DNA of 64,000 bases from Silene conica. Taxonomy: Eukaryota > Streptophyta > Magnoliopsida > Caryophyllales > Caryophyllaceae. The notes below the pieces were generated by a model. That model was not told where the DNA came from, did not search any database, and saw nothing but the letters and a program-made list of their open reading frames with translations. The position numbers were made by a program, and so were the translations under genes. Numbering within the stretch: the stretch's first letter is position 1; every line of letters starts with the position of its first letter. Shown one piece after another: positions 10,823 through 22,701 of the stretch. The stretch spans positions 1,970,269 through 2,034,268 of the forward strand of contig CM055311.2 of NCBI GenBank assembly GCA_029255685.2, read 5' to 3'.

Positions 10823-13144
10823 TTAAAGATAGGTCTTAGGTACCCAAGCATACTTGGGTCCTTTTGAGTTAGTGACAATAAAAACATCTTCCTTTTTGAC
10901 CCAGACTTGTCTCACTATAGGTCTCTTGTAACTTTGGTAGTTAGGCTTTGTTGGTCTAGTGTGAGTTTTTGGGTTTTGTTTCTTGTAGGTTGTAGGTTTA
11001 GGAATTTGAGTGGTTCTATTTTTCTTTTCTGCGTAATTAAAGGACATGTCATAAAACCATCTATGGTCATTGTTTCTTTCTTCAACCTTTTCATCATCTT
11101 CCTCACTGTCGATGATAGATATGGAATCATTTGGTATACCTAGAGATTTTACAAATTTGACTCCAGTTTTGAAGTCAAGTGCGTGTTTTACACAGTTTTC
11201 TTTTAGGTGTCCAGTGTGACCACAATAAGTACAAATTAAGTATTCAGGCAAATCTACATACTTCCTTTTTCTAAAGTCACGTTCATCAGGTTTTTGTTGA
11301 CATTTAGAATGGTCTCTCCTACCATAGCACTCATGTCCTAGACCCATCTTCATGTTGTTGTCAGATTGTTCAGTTAGGAAGTTTAGTACGTTAGTACTTC
11401 CTTCCCATTTTTCGTGAACTTTACGAGCATGAAGAAGAAGGTCTTTTAAGGAATCTATTTCTTTTATGCAGGAGGAATGGTCAACATTGTTATGATCTTT
11501 TAAGTCTTGAATGTCTTTATTAAAATTGAACACGATTTGCGCATGTTCCTTTTTAACTTTGGATAAGTTGAATTCTAGATCCATGATTTTTTGCTCGAGG
11601 ATTTCAACTTCTTCTAGATGAGTTTCATCTACAACAACTGGTGCAGATTTACTTTTTAGAAGTTCATTAGACCTTTTTAGATCTGAGGTTATAGCTTCAT
11701 TGGCTATAATCTTAGATTCAAGCTCTTTAATGTTGAGTTTTAATTTTGAGATTACAGCTTCATTGGCTGTAACTTTAGGCTCAAGAATTTTCTTCTCGGA
11801 CATTACTGTTTCCAATTTAACATTTGTATCAATGTTAACCTTGGATTTCAGTTTCTTAGCTTTGGCCTTTAGGAGTTGATTTTCCTCAGCAATGTCAAGA
11901 ATCTGTTCTTTCAGCTCGTCTAATTCAAGACTTTGTTCGTGACATTGATCTAGGGTTTGTTCGAAATAATTAATTAAAGTAGACTTAGATAAATTTTTGA
12001 CTTGACTCTTAAGCTGTAAAAAATTTACCTCTTGGTCTTCTTCCTCTGAATCAGATTCTCCGTAGAGGCAAAATTGTGATGAGTCATGATCGTCGGAGAT
12101 TAGATCCAAGCTCACATTGCTTAGGCACAGGTTAGCAACTTCCTCTTCTTCAGAGTCTTCGTCATCTTCGGAATCTAATTCTCCCCAGCAAGATGCGAGC
12201 ATAACCTTCTTGAATTCAGTCTTGGTCTTATCTCGTTTGGATTTGTCTTTAATCTTGTCCCAGCTTGGACAGTCCTTGATCATATGTCCTTGATCACCAC
12301 ATTTAAAGCACCCTCGTTTGAAGAAGGTTTGCTTAGAGTCATTCCTTTTCTTGTCATTTGCTTTATTATTGGATTTGGTAAATCTCCCTTTGAAGACTGC
12401 CTTTTTAAAGCGTCTTGCGAAGAGAACTGTTTCATCTTCTAGTTCAGGTTCACATTCTCCACTTGTAGAGGCTTGTAGTGCAACGTTTTTATTTGAAGAA
12501 TGATCATTATCATCTCTATTTAGCATGATCTCATGAGCCATTAGAGATCCAATGAGTTCTTGATAAGTTAAGGTTGTGAGATCACGAGCTTCTTCAATTG
12601 CAGTGACTTTTGGTTGCCACTTTTTGGTTAGGCTTCTAAGGACTTTTCTGACTATGTCCTCAGAATCATACTTCCTACCAAGGTTCTGTAGTTCATTAAG
12701 TATGCAAGAGAATCGCGCAGACATGCTATCAATTGATTCATTCTTTTCCATAGTGAAAAGTTCATATCGTTGAATGAGCAAGTCTATGCGATGTTTCTTG
12801 ACTACGGAAGTACCTTCGTAGGCAAGTTCTAGGCCATCCCATATTTCTTTGGCTGAGTTACAAGAAGAGAAGCGATCAAATTCAGAAGTAATCATACCGT
12901 TTTGGAGTAAACTCATGGCTTTTGAATTTTTCTCAGCAATCTTGTAATCAGCTTCCACATAGTCACTTTCTGGTTTCTCATATGTGGTTCCATTTGCAGA
13001 GGCAACCAATATCTTCTTTGGTCCAGTTTGAATTATTTTCCAGCATTCCCAGTCACATCCTTTGACGTAGTAGGTCATCATGTTTTTCCACAAGCTATAG
13101 TTCTTTCCATCGAAGATAGGACACTTAAGGTGTTTTGAATCCAT
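10823..13144 (-). CDS. Element C gag (773 aa)
   Basis: Structural protein that forms the virus-like particle of the retrotransposon. The N-terminal third is a UBN2-type copia capsid ([13 protein letters not shown] near residue 12; [18 protein letters not shown] near 165). A first CCHC zinc knuckle, [14 protein letters not shown], lies near residue 280. Acidic tracts follow, then a long coiled coil (about 370-590) with recurring ANEA-centred units. A second knuckle-like finger, [14 protein letters not shown], lies near 660, and the end is basic with a WVPKT close. The frame is fully open. Start is the ATG at 13144, about 50 bases downstream of the PBS on the minus strand. The long two-finger gag fits SIRE-type copia elements. 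Confidence 0.88.
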   Translation of the reverse strand: MDSKHLKCPIFDGKNYSLWKNMMTYYVKGCDWECWKIIQTGPKKILVASANGTTYEKPESDYVEADYKIAEKNSKAMSLLQNGMITSEFDRFSSCNSAKEIWDGLELAYEGTSVVKKHRIDLLIQRYELFTMEKNESIDSMSARFSCILNELQNLGRKYDSEDIVRKVLRSLTKKWQPKVTAIEEARDLTTLTYQELIGSLMAHEIMLNRDDNDHSSNKNVALQASTSGECEPELEDETVLFARRFKKAVFKGRFTKSNNKANDKKRNDSKQTFFKRGCFKCGDQGHMIKDCPSWDKIKDKSKRDKTKTEFKKVMLASCWGELDSEDDEDSEEEEVANLCLSNVSLDLISDDHDSSQFCLYGESDSEEEDQEVNFLQLKSQVKNLSKSTLINYFEQTLDQCHEQSLELDELKEQILDIAEENQLLKAKAKKLKSKVNIDTNVKLETVMSEKKILEPKVTANEAVISKLKLNIKELESKIIANEAITSDLKRSNELLKSKSAPVVVDETHLEEVEILEQKIMDLEFNLSKVKKEHAQIVFNFNKDIQDLKDHNNVDHSSCIKEIDSLKDLLLHARKVHEKWEGSTNVLNFLTEQSDNNMKMGLGHECYGRRDHSKCQQKPDERDFRKRKYVDLPEYLICTYCGHTGHLKENCVKHALDFKTGVKFVKSLGIPNDSISIIDSEEDDEKVEERNNDHRWFYDMSFNYAEKKNRTTQIPKPTTYKKQNPKTHTRPTKPNYQSYKRPIVRQVWVKKEDVFIVTNSKGPKYAWVPKTYL

Positions 13145-13196
13145 TGGAAATCAATAGAAGGATCAATCTCAAGCTGTAAGGCTTTCAAGAGCACGA

Positions 13197-13209
13197 GGCT
13201 CTGATACCA
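13197..13209 (-). other. Element C primer-binding site (tRNA-iMet type)
   Basis: On the minus strand TGGTATCAGAGCC lies two bases after the 5' LTR. This is the standard copia complement to the initiator-methionine tRNA 3' end. Confidence 0.9.
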
Positions 13210-13211
13210 AT

Positions 13212-14733
13212 TGAAGAGTCTATTGACTTAGATATACTCAAGAAGGGGGGGTTGAATTGAGTATGCCAACTTTTTCGTTTCTTCTTCGATGGTGGTTGTC
13301 GAGATGAAGTAATAACAAGTAACGAGTAAGAGCAATAAAGTAAAGGAGACACGATCTTTTGAAGTGGTTCAGTTTCACAAATTGAAACCTACGTCCACTA
13401 TTCTCGATTAATAAAATTAGTACCTTCTCCGGATTACAATTTTATCAACCCACTCGTACAACTTTGATATTAGTTGTAACTCAATCCAGATACCGTAAAA
13501 TATCTAGCCACGACAAGTACCGTAAAATACTTGCTTACAATGAGTACCGTTAAATACTCGAATCTATCTTAAGTAAGTAAGATAAACTTTTGACAACTTC
13601 TTGTATTGATGATCTTGAATGTATGAAAATATTCTTCAATGCTTGTAGTCTTGTATACGAAATTTGACAATGATTGCACGAATATCGAGACGCGTGAGAG
13701 ACTACGTCCGTTTGTTCTTCTCGATTTGCGTGAGGCTTCTTGTGTTTTTTGTTAAGGTATCTTAGGCGTGTGATGCTTGAATGCTTATATACTAATTTAG
13801 ATCTAGGTTGAATCGTAGATAGTTTAGAAATATTACTTTATCTAGAATACTAATTCTAGGTAATATTTAAACTTAATCTTATTTGGCTTAGGAAAGGATT
13901 CTAATAAAATAGTACTATATTAAGATATAAGATAATATTTCTTCAATCCTTTTAGATTTAGGAAATATCTTATATCATTAAAATATAGAATCCTACTTTG
14001 AATCAATTCCTAATTCTTGTCAATAATATAATAAATTATATTTAACCAAATCCTAGTCAATCTTAAAGTAAATTAAATAAACAAATTTATTTATTTAATT
14101 AACCATAAAGATAATATAAAACGTATAAGGATTCGCATAGGAAAACGAAAGGCATATCCCTCCATATACGATTCCCAATGCACGTCTTATAGGCACGTTT
14201 TTCGAGACATTGTTCTCAAGCACGTTTTCCTAGGAACTTGAATTTTGACAATAACGGTTAAAATAAAATCTTTAGCATTTTTAGAATTAATATTTATCTC
14301 ATAAGATAAATATCTTAATTCTTGTCAACTAAAGAATATTTCTATCTTAAAACCGTTTATAAGATTACTAAATTAATATATAATAGTATATTAATAACCC
14401 GCATAAATCTTCACGCCTTGACTTTATTTCACGCAAAACTCATTTCTTCAATAGTTATAAGAATGGCTTATAACTTAAGGATTCTTTATATTGAATAAAA
14501 CTTGTGTCTTGTAAATCATAACCAAAAAAGAGACTTGACACTTATCATGAGCTTGATCTCTCTTCAATTCACCGAATGAATTATACTTTGTTAACCTACG
14601 ATCTTTGCTCTATAATTAACTGTACACTTAAACACACGATTACACGCATATGCATATAAAACACAATTGTTTAAACTTGTCATTATTAAAACATAAAACA
14701 ATATATTATAAATATAGGATATATTACTCAACA
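13212..14733 (-). repeat. Element C 5' LTR
   Basis: 1522 bp. On the minus strand it starts TGTTGAGTAATATATCC at 14733 and ends GACTCTTCA at 13212. The outer edge is fixed by the target duplication gctac at 14734-14738. The 140 bp from 14594 to 14733 have no counterpart in the 3' LTR. Confidence 0.9.
13784..13791 (-). promoter_or_regulatory. Element C LTR TATA box
   Basis: TATATAAG on the minus strand, repeated at the matching place in the 3' LTR (4284-4291). It leaves about 540 bp of R-U5 downstream, a usual arrangement. Motif-based. Confidence 0.5.
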
Positions 14734-14738
14734 GCTAC

Positions 14739-16893
14739 AAAGTAGCTCTCAAGAGGACCACCATACCACCAGCCGCCAGAGCATAGCAACTACAGCAACT
14801 GCACATCCAGGAGGAGTACATGCATCGAGCCCCAGCAGGCAGAAATCGATGAGGTCCGCTTGGATGAGCAGTACCCAGAGAGGACCGTGTTCGTAGGCTC
14901 AGAGTGCTCTGGAGATCTGTGCCGGCAGCTCCTCCAGCTGCTCAGAAAGAACGTGGACTGCTTTGCCTGGTCCCACAAGGACATGATTGGCATAGACCTA
15001 GAGATCATAACACACAAGCTCAGCATAGATCCAGGATTCAGACCAGTGCAGCAAAGACGCAGGAAATTCGCAGCAGAAAGACACCATATCATAAACCAGG
15101 AGGTGGATAACCTTCTGGAGACAAGAAAGATTAGGGAAGTCAAGTACCCAGAATGGCTATCTAATGTAGTGGTGGTACCAAAAAAGAATGGCAAATGGAG
15201 GGTCTGCGTGGATTTCACAGACCTGAATAAGGCCTGCCCCAAAAACCCATTCCCCTTGCCACATATAGATGCTATGGTGGACGCCACTGCAGGGCACGAA
15301 ATGTTGACTTTCCTAGATGCCTGGAGCGGGTACAACCAGATCAAAATGGACCCGGCAGACCAGGAGAAGACAGCATTCAGGTCCGAAAGAGGCATTTACT
15401 GCTACAATGTAATGCCCTTCAGTCTTAAGAATGCTGGCTCTACCTATCAGCGGCTCGTCAATATGATGTTCAAAGACCAGATAGGACGCAATATGGAAGT
15501 ATACATAGACGATATGGTGGTCAAATCCAAGCAATCGGCGGACCACACCCAACACCTGGAGGAAACATTCAACACCCTCCGGAAGTACAAGATGAAGTTA
15601 AATCCAGCTAAGTGTACCTTTGGAGTTTCCAGTGGGAAATTTCTGGGGTATATGGTAACACAAAGGGGGATAGAAGCCAGCACAGAACAGATCAAAGCAG
15701 TTCTGCAGCTGGAATCACCCCAGAAGCCCAAAGATGTGCAGCGTTTGACGGGAAGAGTAGCAGCCCTGAGCAGGTTTATCTCCAGATCCTCAGACCGGTG
15801 CAGATTATTCTATGATATTCTTAGAAAAAGCCAGAAGTTTGATTGGACACCAGAGCACGAAAAGGCATTCCAGGAACTAATGCAGTACCTGAGCAGCCCA
15901 CCCCTGCTATCCAAACCAGAGCAGGGAGAAGTACTGCTCTTGTACCTCTCTGTGATCGAAGCAGCAGTAAGCGCAGTTCTGGTCCGACAGCACGAAGGAG
16001 CTCAGCATCTGGTATACTACGTCAGCAAGTCATTACTGCCAGCAGAAGCAAGGTATACTTCACTTGAGAAATTAGTATTGGCATTGGTCACAGCATCCTA
16101 TAAGTTGCGCCCGTATTTTGAGTCTCATACCATCTCAGTGGTTAATAATCACCCCCTCAAAACGGTCATGAGAAAGCCAGAACTATCAGGACGAATGGCT
16201 AAGTGGTATATGCACCTTAGTGGATATGATCTCCAGTTTGAACCTCGCACAGCCATAAAGTCACAAGCCCTCGCAGACTTCGTATCCGACTTCAGCCCAG
16301 CACTCCAGACCCAAGCAGAGCAGGAAATCCTGCACCTACACCAAGATGCCAAGTCAGGCACCTGGGAATTACGAGTAGATGGGGCATCAAACGCCAGAGG
16401 GTCAGGAGTTGGGTTAATCCTTAGATCATTAGAGGGTGACCTGATCACTCAAGCAGTCAGATGTGAGTTCAAAACCACCAACAACGTGGCTGAGTATGAA
16501 GCTATGGTCCTGGGGCTACAATTGGCCCTGGACATAGGGATCAGCTGCATCGATGTATACAGTGATTCGCAATTAATTGTGAATCACGTCAATGGAGCAT
16601 ATGAGGCAAGAGACCCCATAATGGCGGCCTACTTCTGTGTGGCTAAGGAGTTAATCGGCAGATTCGCAGCATTTTGCATCCAGCAGGTGCCCCGGGAGCA
16701 GAACGCAGAAGCAGATGCACTGGCAACCCTGGGATCAACCTTCAAACCAGCTGACGTAGCCAATATACCGATCACCCATGTTCTCAAACCAGCCATTCCT
16801 GGACCAGATTCGGACCAGGAAGAATTACCTATCTACAGCAACAACCCAGACCAGGGGTCAGAGCAGGATTGGCGAAAGCCATACCTGGACTAG
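14739..16893 (+). pseudogene. Element A reverse transcriptase and double RNase H
   Basis: Copies element A RNA into DNA. A short lead (14739-14859) continues the gag-protease reading past the C insertion but contains a stop (TAG, 14784-14786) and a frame change. The open frame from 14860 gives the Tat pre-RT segment (DCFAWSH), RT motifs (VVVPKKNGKWRVCVDF, and the active site YIDDM near 15510), the gypsy RNase H (ALSRFISRS through YFESHTI), and from about 16360 a second, archaeal-type RNase H (LRVDGASNARGSG ... NNVAEYEA ... YSDSQLIVNHV). The second RNase H is the diagnostic feature of the Tat lineage. The frame is closed by TAG at 16891-16893, but the same frame continues directly into integrase, so this is a nonsense mutation in a longer polyprotein. 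Confidence 0.9.
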
Positions 16894-18071
16894 TTGCAAC
16901 ATGATATCCAGCCCAACAGTAAGAAAGAAGCACGCAGTTTCAGGATGAAGGCTTCCAGGTTCCTACTGATTGATGGAATCCTGTTCCGGAAATCATTAGC
17001 AAGGCCATATCTGCGCTGCCTGGACCAGACTGAGGCACAGACAGTCTTACATGACCTCCACAGCAGAGACTGCGGAAATCATGCAGGGGGAAGAAGCCTG
17101 TCCAATAGAGCCCTCAGAATGGGATACTTCTGGCCCACGATGCGCAAGGATGCAAAGGAATATGCAAGGAAATGTGACGCCTGCCAAAGGCAAGCAGCTG
17201 TCAATCACCAACCAGTAGAACCCCTGCACCCGGTCATATCCCTATGGCCTTTTATGAAGTGGGGGATGGACATTGTGGGACCCCTCCCCAGAGCACCAGG
17301 AAACAAGATGTATATGTTGGCCATGACCGACTACTTCTCTAAATGGATCGAAGAAGAATCATTCACCCAGACCACCGAAGCACAGGTCATCTCTTTTATT
17401 AAGCGTAATATATTCACCAGATTTGGTATACCTTCATAAATAATATATGACAATGGTTCTCAATTCATTGGGAAGAAAACCGAGGCTTTCTGCGCTGGGT
17501 GGAATGTATCACTCCAGAAATCTACCCCCAGAAACCCCCAGTCCAATGGACAAGCTGAGTCCAGTAATAAGATCATCATTGAAAATATGAAAAAAAAACT
17601 ACAAGAAATGGGAGGGAATGGGCAGAGGAGCTTCCTCTGGTCCTGTGGGCTGACAGAACTACTCCAAAAGTAGCAACAGGTCAGACCCCCTTCAGCCTTG
17701 TCTTCGGAGCAGAAGCTGCAATCCCTTCTGAAGTTAAAATTCCAACCCACAGATACGGGTGTATAACTGAGGTCCAGAACCAAGTAGAAATGACAAGTAG
17801 CCTGGACACCGTTGATGAACTCAGGACCAGTGCCTACGTCAGAATGGCCTCATACAAACAAATGGTGGCTCGGAGCTACAACAAAAATGTCAGGATCAGA
17901 ACCCTGCAAGTAGGAGATCTGGTCCTGAGAAAGGTGTTCCAGAACACCAAAAACCGACAAGCTGGAAAGTTTGCTTACAACTGGGAGGGCCCATACCACG
18001 TTGAAAGCATAGTTGGCAATGGGGCCTACAGATCATGGAATATACTTCACTTAAAAAATTATATCATCTAG
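16894..18071 (+). pseudogene. Element A integrase (broken)
   Basis: Would insert element A DNA into the chromosome. The HH-CC zinc finger (HDLHSRDCGNHAG ... CDACQRQ) lies at about 17050-17190. The catalytic core follows with MDIVGPLP (first Asp, about 17270), DNGSQF (second Asp, about 17450) and NGQAES (Glu, about 17555). A TAA at 17437-17439 interrupts the core just before the second Asp, and a frame change near 17600-17620 shifts the remainder. The C-terminal part, including VGDLVLRKVFQN and GPYHVESIVGNGAY, is readable from 17790 to 18071. It continues the same frame as the RT/RNase H region across the TAG at 16891. Inactive as it stands. Confidence 0.88.
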
Positions 18072-18698
18072 AGGTGCCTCCACCAGACCAGAGCAGTTCC
18101 CTTAGAACTCAAGTTCTACTCTGTATAAAGTATACTCTTGTTCAGCTTAAAAATTTTGTCTTGCTTTTATATTTTTATAACTTAAGTTTGATAATCTAAG
18201 TCTTATAATTCAAAACCTTGGCGTATTTAAATTCAATTATCGAGTCTTTTTGAAAACAAAGGAAAAAGTTTTGTCACTTGTTTTCTGGACCAGAAATGCC
18301 TATCCTAGTAAACTAACCTAAAGAGGAAAATCAGCACTGATCGCAGGAGAACCCAAGTCAAGCCTGGCACCCCAGTATAGGGATGGGTATATAAAACACC
18401 AGGCCAGCACACCAAAGCAGCGATGGCCAAAACACAAACAAAACATGCATGTACAAAAGAAAACGCCAGAAAAACGGCAGAAAACCAACAGATAAAGCAA
18501 AGCCCCATACAACGGGGAACCATACGATTAAAAAAGAGAGGCTGCCCAAGGCAGCCCCAAAGTAGAATTGTTTTTGCTGATCCACCCGGACCAGCAGCAA
18601 AGATTACAACGAGTTCAAGCCCACGCAGGGGCACCGAAAGTTCAAAACAAAATTTTCACGCCCATATCAGGGCCCAACAACATAAGTTTTAAAAGAAC
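18072..18698. other. Element A spacer between convergent integrase and antisense gene
   Basis: Non-coding, AT-rich to about 18300 and mixed after that. The sense pol transcript and the antisense gene converge here, so it probably carries 3' untranslated sequence for the antisense RNA. No specific signal stands out. Confidence 0.45.
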
Positions 18699-19330
18699 CT
18701 ACTCATCAGGAGTAGGTTTAGCAGCAGCGGCATCAACATTGGTAGGGCCAGAGGTCACCTCCTCTCCGGCATCTTGGGACCCCACCACGCCTTCTTCTTC
18801 GTCATCGTAGGAGATCAGGTCCTTGTTCAGCCCCTCGGGAAAGTCAGTAGCAAAGGTCTCCTCCAGAGCAGCTAAGTTCCAGGTGGTATGACTACCCTCC
18901 TGGAACTCCTTAACACATTTAATCCGGGTCTCAGCAGCAGTATAAGCAACAGCTTCAATTAACGCTCTCTGCAGACCAGTCTTCTTCTGTTCCAGAGCCT
19001 CCATCTTCAGCACCAGATCAGCCTCTGAAATCAAGGCCCTCTCCAGCTTAGAGTGAGCCGCAGCTAACTGGTTCTGGAAGGTCTCCTCCTGGGCTTTGAG
19101 CATCTCCTGACCTATAGCCACGTCCCGGCGAGAACGCTCAATTTTCCCTCAGGGCCTCCTCCACACTCAACTTCTCTGATATCTCTCGCTCCTTCTTCGC
19201 CAGGGTCTCCTGCATCCTCTCCACTTCCTGCCTCCTCCTCAGGGCCTCAGACTGAGCCGCCTTCATACAGTGAAGTTCAGCCAACAGAGCCTCGCTCTGA
19301 CGTTTGGCATAAAGTGACAGCTCCAAGACC

Positions 19331-19382
19331 TGGAAATCCAGACCAGGTCAAAAAAAAAACAGAGAGAGAAAGAAAAAACTAC
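19331..19382 (-). other. aORF intron 3
   Basis: On the minus strand it starts GTAGTTTTTTC and ends with a pyrimidine run and GATTTCCAG; the outer boundary is placed to within a base or so (about 52-53 bp). Exon 3 ends on a complete codon and exon 4 resumes in frame 0. Short for a plant intron, so the exact boundary is the least certain of the three. Confidence 0.6.
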
Positions 19383-19885
19383 CCCAAAGGAAACCTCCGT
19401 TGTACGTCTGATTAGATCTTTGAAAGGACGAGGTTCCATAATAGAGGCAAAGGCAGGAAAGAGCAGTGAGTCCAAGGCAGGCCAAAGATTAGTTCTGGAC
19501 CCACCAAAACCCCCTGGGAGTTCCAAATGCAGAGTAGGAGAAGACGAACCTTCCCTAGAGGATGGCTGAGGCAGACACTCAGGTATAACCTTAAAACCAG
19601 GGGTAAGAATTTCAATAGGAATTTTCAAAGGAGAGGGATCAACAAAAGAAGTCGCAGGAGCAAACTCCTAGACCGAATCACCAGCATCCACCTCAATAAG
19701 AGCAGCCTTGGACCCAGCTCCAACAAGGCCCTCCTCAGCAGTATCCACCTTCTTCTTCTTTGAGGACCCCGAGTCCCCAGGAGTAAACCTCTTCCTCCGC
19801 AGCTGCATCACCCTGTCCACGTTTACTCTAGACTTACCTGAAATAAACATCAAACATCAGAACAGCCAGAGCAAACAAAAGAAAC

Positions 19886-20956
19886 TGTTGGAGAATGTGT
19901 CCTCCACATGTAGTGTGATAACGTCATTGAACATACCCTTGTACAGACAAGTGGGAGATTGTTGGGGCTGATGTCTTTGACTATTAAGTACAATGACTTA
20001 TTAAATCTCTTTAAGGATCACAAGGGCACACTTCTGTATTATTACCAGTTGATCCACGTTTATCAATAACGGTTGGCTTGCTAGATAAGTTTGACGTTAT
20101 TGTCATACGGATGGCGGTGGTCAACTGGTCCCTATACGTCACACCTATAGGACACGTTTGAGAGATGTGAAGGTATGAAAATACAGTCACATTTTGCCGG
20201 ATATGACTAAACGGTTAGTCAGAGGTATTGACTATTAAATTAGTCAATAAGATGTTGAGATTATTATTTAATACGGATTAAATAATTTTAGCTAATACGG
20301 ATTACATGATTAATTCGTAAATTAAATATAAACGGTTATATTTAATTAAATATTGTATTCGCGTATTAATATAAACAGTTATATTAATTTGGGTAATTAT
20401 ACAATATCGTATTTTATCAGACCGTTATTAATATATCGACTGTATTAATATCTGATAACATGTTACGATTTATAATTATAAACCCGCGAATTATATTTAA
20501 GCAATTGGGTCGAATCACGCATTGGGATAAGCTAAGAGTGGAAAGCCCACTCCTACCCTAACCCTATTTCGGCCGAATCCTAGGGCTACATAAGGAGAGT
20601 CCTTCTCCTTATGTAGACTACTCTTGTTGCACTGTAAAATAATCTCAGGGTAAAATTAGGGTTTGAGAGCATTCTTCTCCCAAAACCTCAGATCTCACAT
20701 CTAAAACCTCAAGGGCTCTCCCTATATTGCAAGGCAATTGGAGAGGATTTCTAGCACACGCGGCCACGTCTCAAACTAAGTCTTGGGTGCAAGTTATAGG
20801 AGGGAATTTGCATTAATTCCTGTTCTTAGGCCTTTTGCGCGAGGACTAAAGGTTGTACTTCTTTTCTCATGTCTTTAATTTTATGACGATATTCACAATT
20901 GCATATTTCATTATAATCCTGCAAATTTAGGGTGAATACGCGTTTTATTCCCCACA
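19886..20956 (+). repeat. Element B 5' LTR
   Basis: 1071 bp, TGTTGGAG ... CCCCACA. Its first 74 bp contain a second polypurine-like run (AAGTGGGAGAT) followed by an inner TGTTGGGG. A perfect 13-bp inverted repeat lies at 20586-20616. Confidence 0.95.
20586..20616 (+). repeat. Hairpin in element B LTR
   Basis: Arms CTACATAAGGAGA (20586-20598) and TCTCCTTATGTAG (20604-20616) around the loop GTCCT. The same stem, slightly shortened, is present in the LTRs of B 3', D and E. In the middle and right D/E LTRs it has one arm mismatch. Confidence 0.85.
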
Positions 20957-20958
20957 AG

Positions 20959-20971
20959 TGGTATCAGAGCC
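20959..20971 (+). other. Element B primer-binding site (tRNA-iMet type)
   Basis: TGGTATCAGAGCC two bases after the 5' LTR. Only the first 13 bases match initiator tRNA, as is usual for copia. Confidence 0.92.
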
Positions 20972-22701
20972 TTAGGCCATGAAAATTTTACAATTGTGTC
21001 TTTCATAAAATCAAAACTTTGAGAAAACCGTGCGATCTGCCTAGGCACTCGATCGAGTCCCTGTTGCACTCGATCGAGTGCCCTCGTACCAGGCCCGTGC
21101 GTGTGATTTTTGTGAGAAATCGATCTTGTTTTTCGATTATAATTTGCGTATTGTTAATTAATCGATATTTTTAGCAATATGTGAATCTTTTGTTGTTGTT
21201 TATTTATGATTTACACGTTTTAAATCCAAGTTATAAACCCGTTTTAATTTAAAAGTGCAGCGATTTGCAGTTTTTACGAGCCACTCGATCGAGCCCTGCT
21301 GCACTCGATCGAGTGACCCTGACACTCGATCGAGTGCCCCTGTTACTCGATCGAGTGCTCTCGTTTCGGGGTGTTTATTTTCGAAAATAACTTGTTTCTT
21401 ATTTTCACATGGCTTAAAATAATATACTGTATACGGAAATAGTATATTATTTAGTGAAACGGTTCACCCTCGTTTGATACATATTGTTTTAAAACAGTTT
21501 AAAATAATGGATTATATGTTTATTAAAATTGGTGATTAAAGCGGTATAGTCACATAATTTTAATCTTAAAAGGTGGTTTGGTATAAATTTATTAATCATA
21601 ATAACAGTATTATGTCATGTATAAATTTTATTTAGTTGATGCATTTTATTTATCGTCTTGTGAATGCCTTGAATGCTTTCAATAACGTATTTAATTTTTG
21701 CAAACGGTTGTAACTTAGTGTGGCCTTAGAAGATTGTGTTACCGTAATGATGGGACACGATCTTGCTTGTAATTTTGAGATCTTGAATCTCCGTTTTGGG
21801 TTTTTGCCATGTAATTACTTTTGTATTTAAATTAGAATGTATCTAGGATTACTTTTGTAATTTAAATTAGTAATTTTGTGAAGACCAAAGACAAGACGGA
21901 GACCGGATGCTCACTCCCGCTGCAAGGACCAAGATAGAACATCAAGACAAGCTTCTAGGGTCCAACGGTGGATTCCAAGTTGTTTTATGTTTATTTTGGT
22001 AGGATAGGCCACACTAGGACTTTTTATTTACGTTTATTGCATTTATCTTTACGCTTTCATCGATAATAGCTTGCATCATATTCCGCCTAAAAACCAAACC
22101 ACCTATATCATGCCTGAAAACTGACTCATGTAGAGGTCACGCGTTAGTTTTCTGTGATAATACAGATGTCACATGTCAATTTAAAAGCCATCACTTTATT
22201 TAATTCATTCTCGTATATGCTAGATATTAGTTCACTTAATATGAATAAATGAAAGTTGATGGGGTCTTCCTCGTATAACCAAAATTGAGAATAGTCTTTA
22301 TAAATCAGCCTCCCATGAATCCCTTCTTCGTCGGTAGGCATAATATGACCCCTTCTACGTCGGGTAAGTGGGAACAGATGATTTATTTTATCTCAACATC
22401 ATGGTCACTCGATAATATTCCAGTGACTGAGATGGACTAATAGATAGGATTTACGGAAATCTATCGACCAAGAGTTCCAACGATTGGAATTAGCCAAACT
22501 GTGGGCTTATCAATATACGGAAATTGAGTCTTGGGATCGTTTATATAATTCTTGAGGGAGATCAATTATATAAATGCATGAGTCTACGAGTTTAAATTCA
22601 ATTTAATATAGACTTAAATCACAACAATAAGTTGCTTATATGGTTTTGTTTTATCTTCTTTCAGTGTAGAACACGTTCATTAAAACTACTGTAAAACTAA
22701 A
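20972..22701 (+). other. Element B long 5' leader with CTCGATCGAG palindrome cluster
   Basis: 1.7 kb between PBS and gag without a credible gene. Two clusters of the palindromic core CTCGATCGAG (21046-21080 and 21281-21358, six copies) are set in AT-rich sequence. The rest is AT-rich and has a diverged counterpart in D (37616-39265) and E. Confidence 0.75.

Larger units (their letters stand above)
3712..14733 (-). mobile_element. Element C: SIRE-like Ty1/copia retrotransposon with env-like ORF
   Basis: Seen: the target duplication gctac occurs at 3707-3711 and 14734-14738. The 5' LTR (minus strand) is 13212-14733 and the 3' LTR is 3712-5093. An iMet-type PBS lies at 13197-13209. On the minus strand the order is gag (13144-10823), pol (10814-7515) and a third ORF (6922-5432) between pol and the 3' LTR. 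About five differences separate the LTRs over 1382 bp, so it is the youngest element measured here. Known: an extra ORF after pol is characteristic of the SIRE/Maximus copia lineage. It is inserted within the gag-pol of element A, in opposite orientation. Lineage is inferred from layout and gag style, not from a tree. Confidence 0.9.

Noticed and set aside
14593..14593. Taking 14593 as the outer end of element C, where LTR similarity stops
   Set aside because: No target duplication and no TG end there; gctac at 14734-14738 matches 3707-3711 and gives a proper TGTTGAG start.
21046..21358. CTCGATCGAG clusters as simple microsatellite
   Set aside because: Copies are not head-to-tail; they are separated by 9-200 bp of unrelated sequence and keep dyad symmetry.
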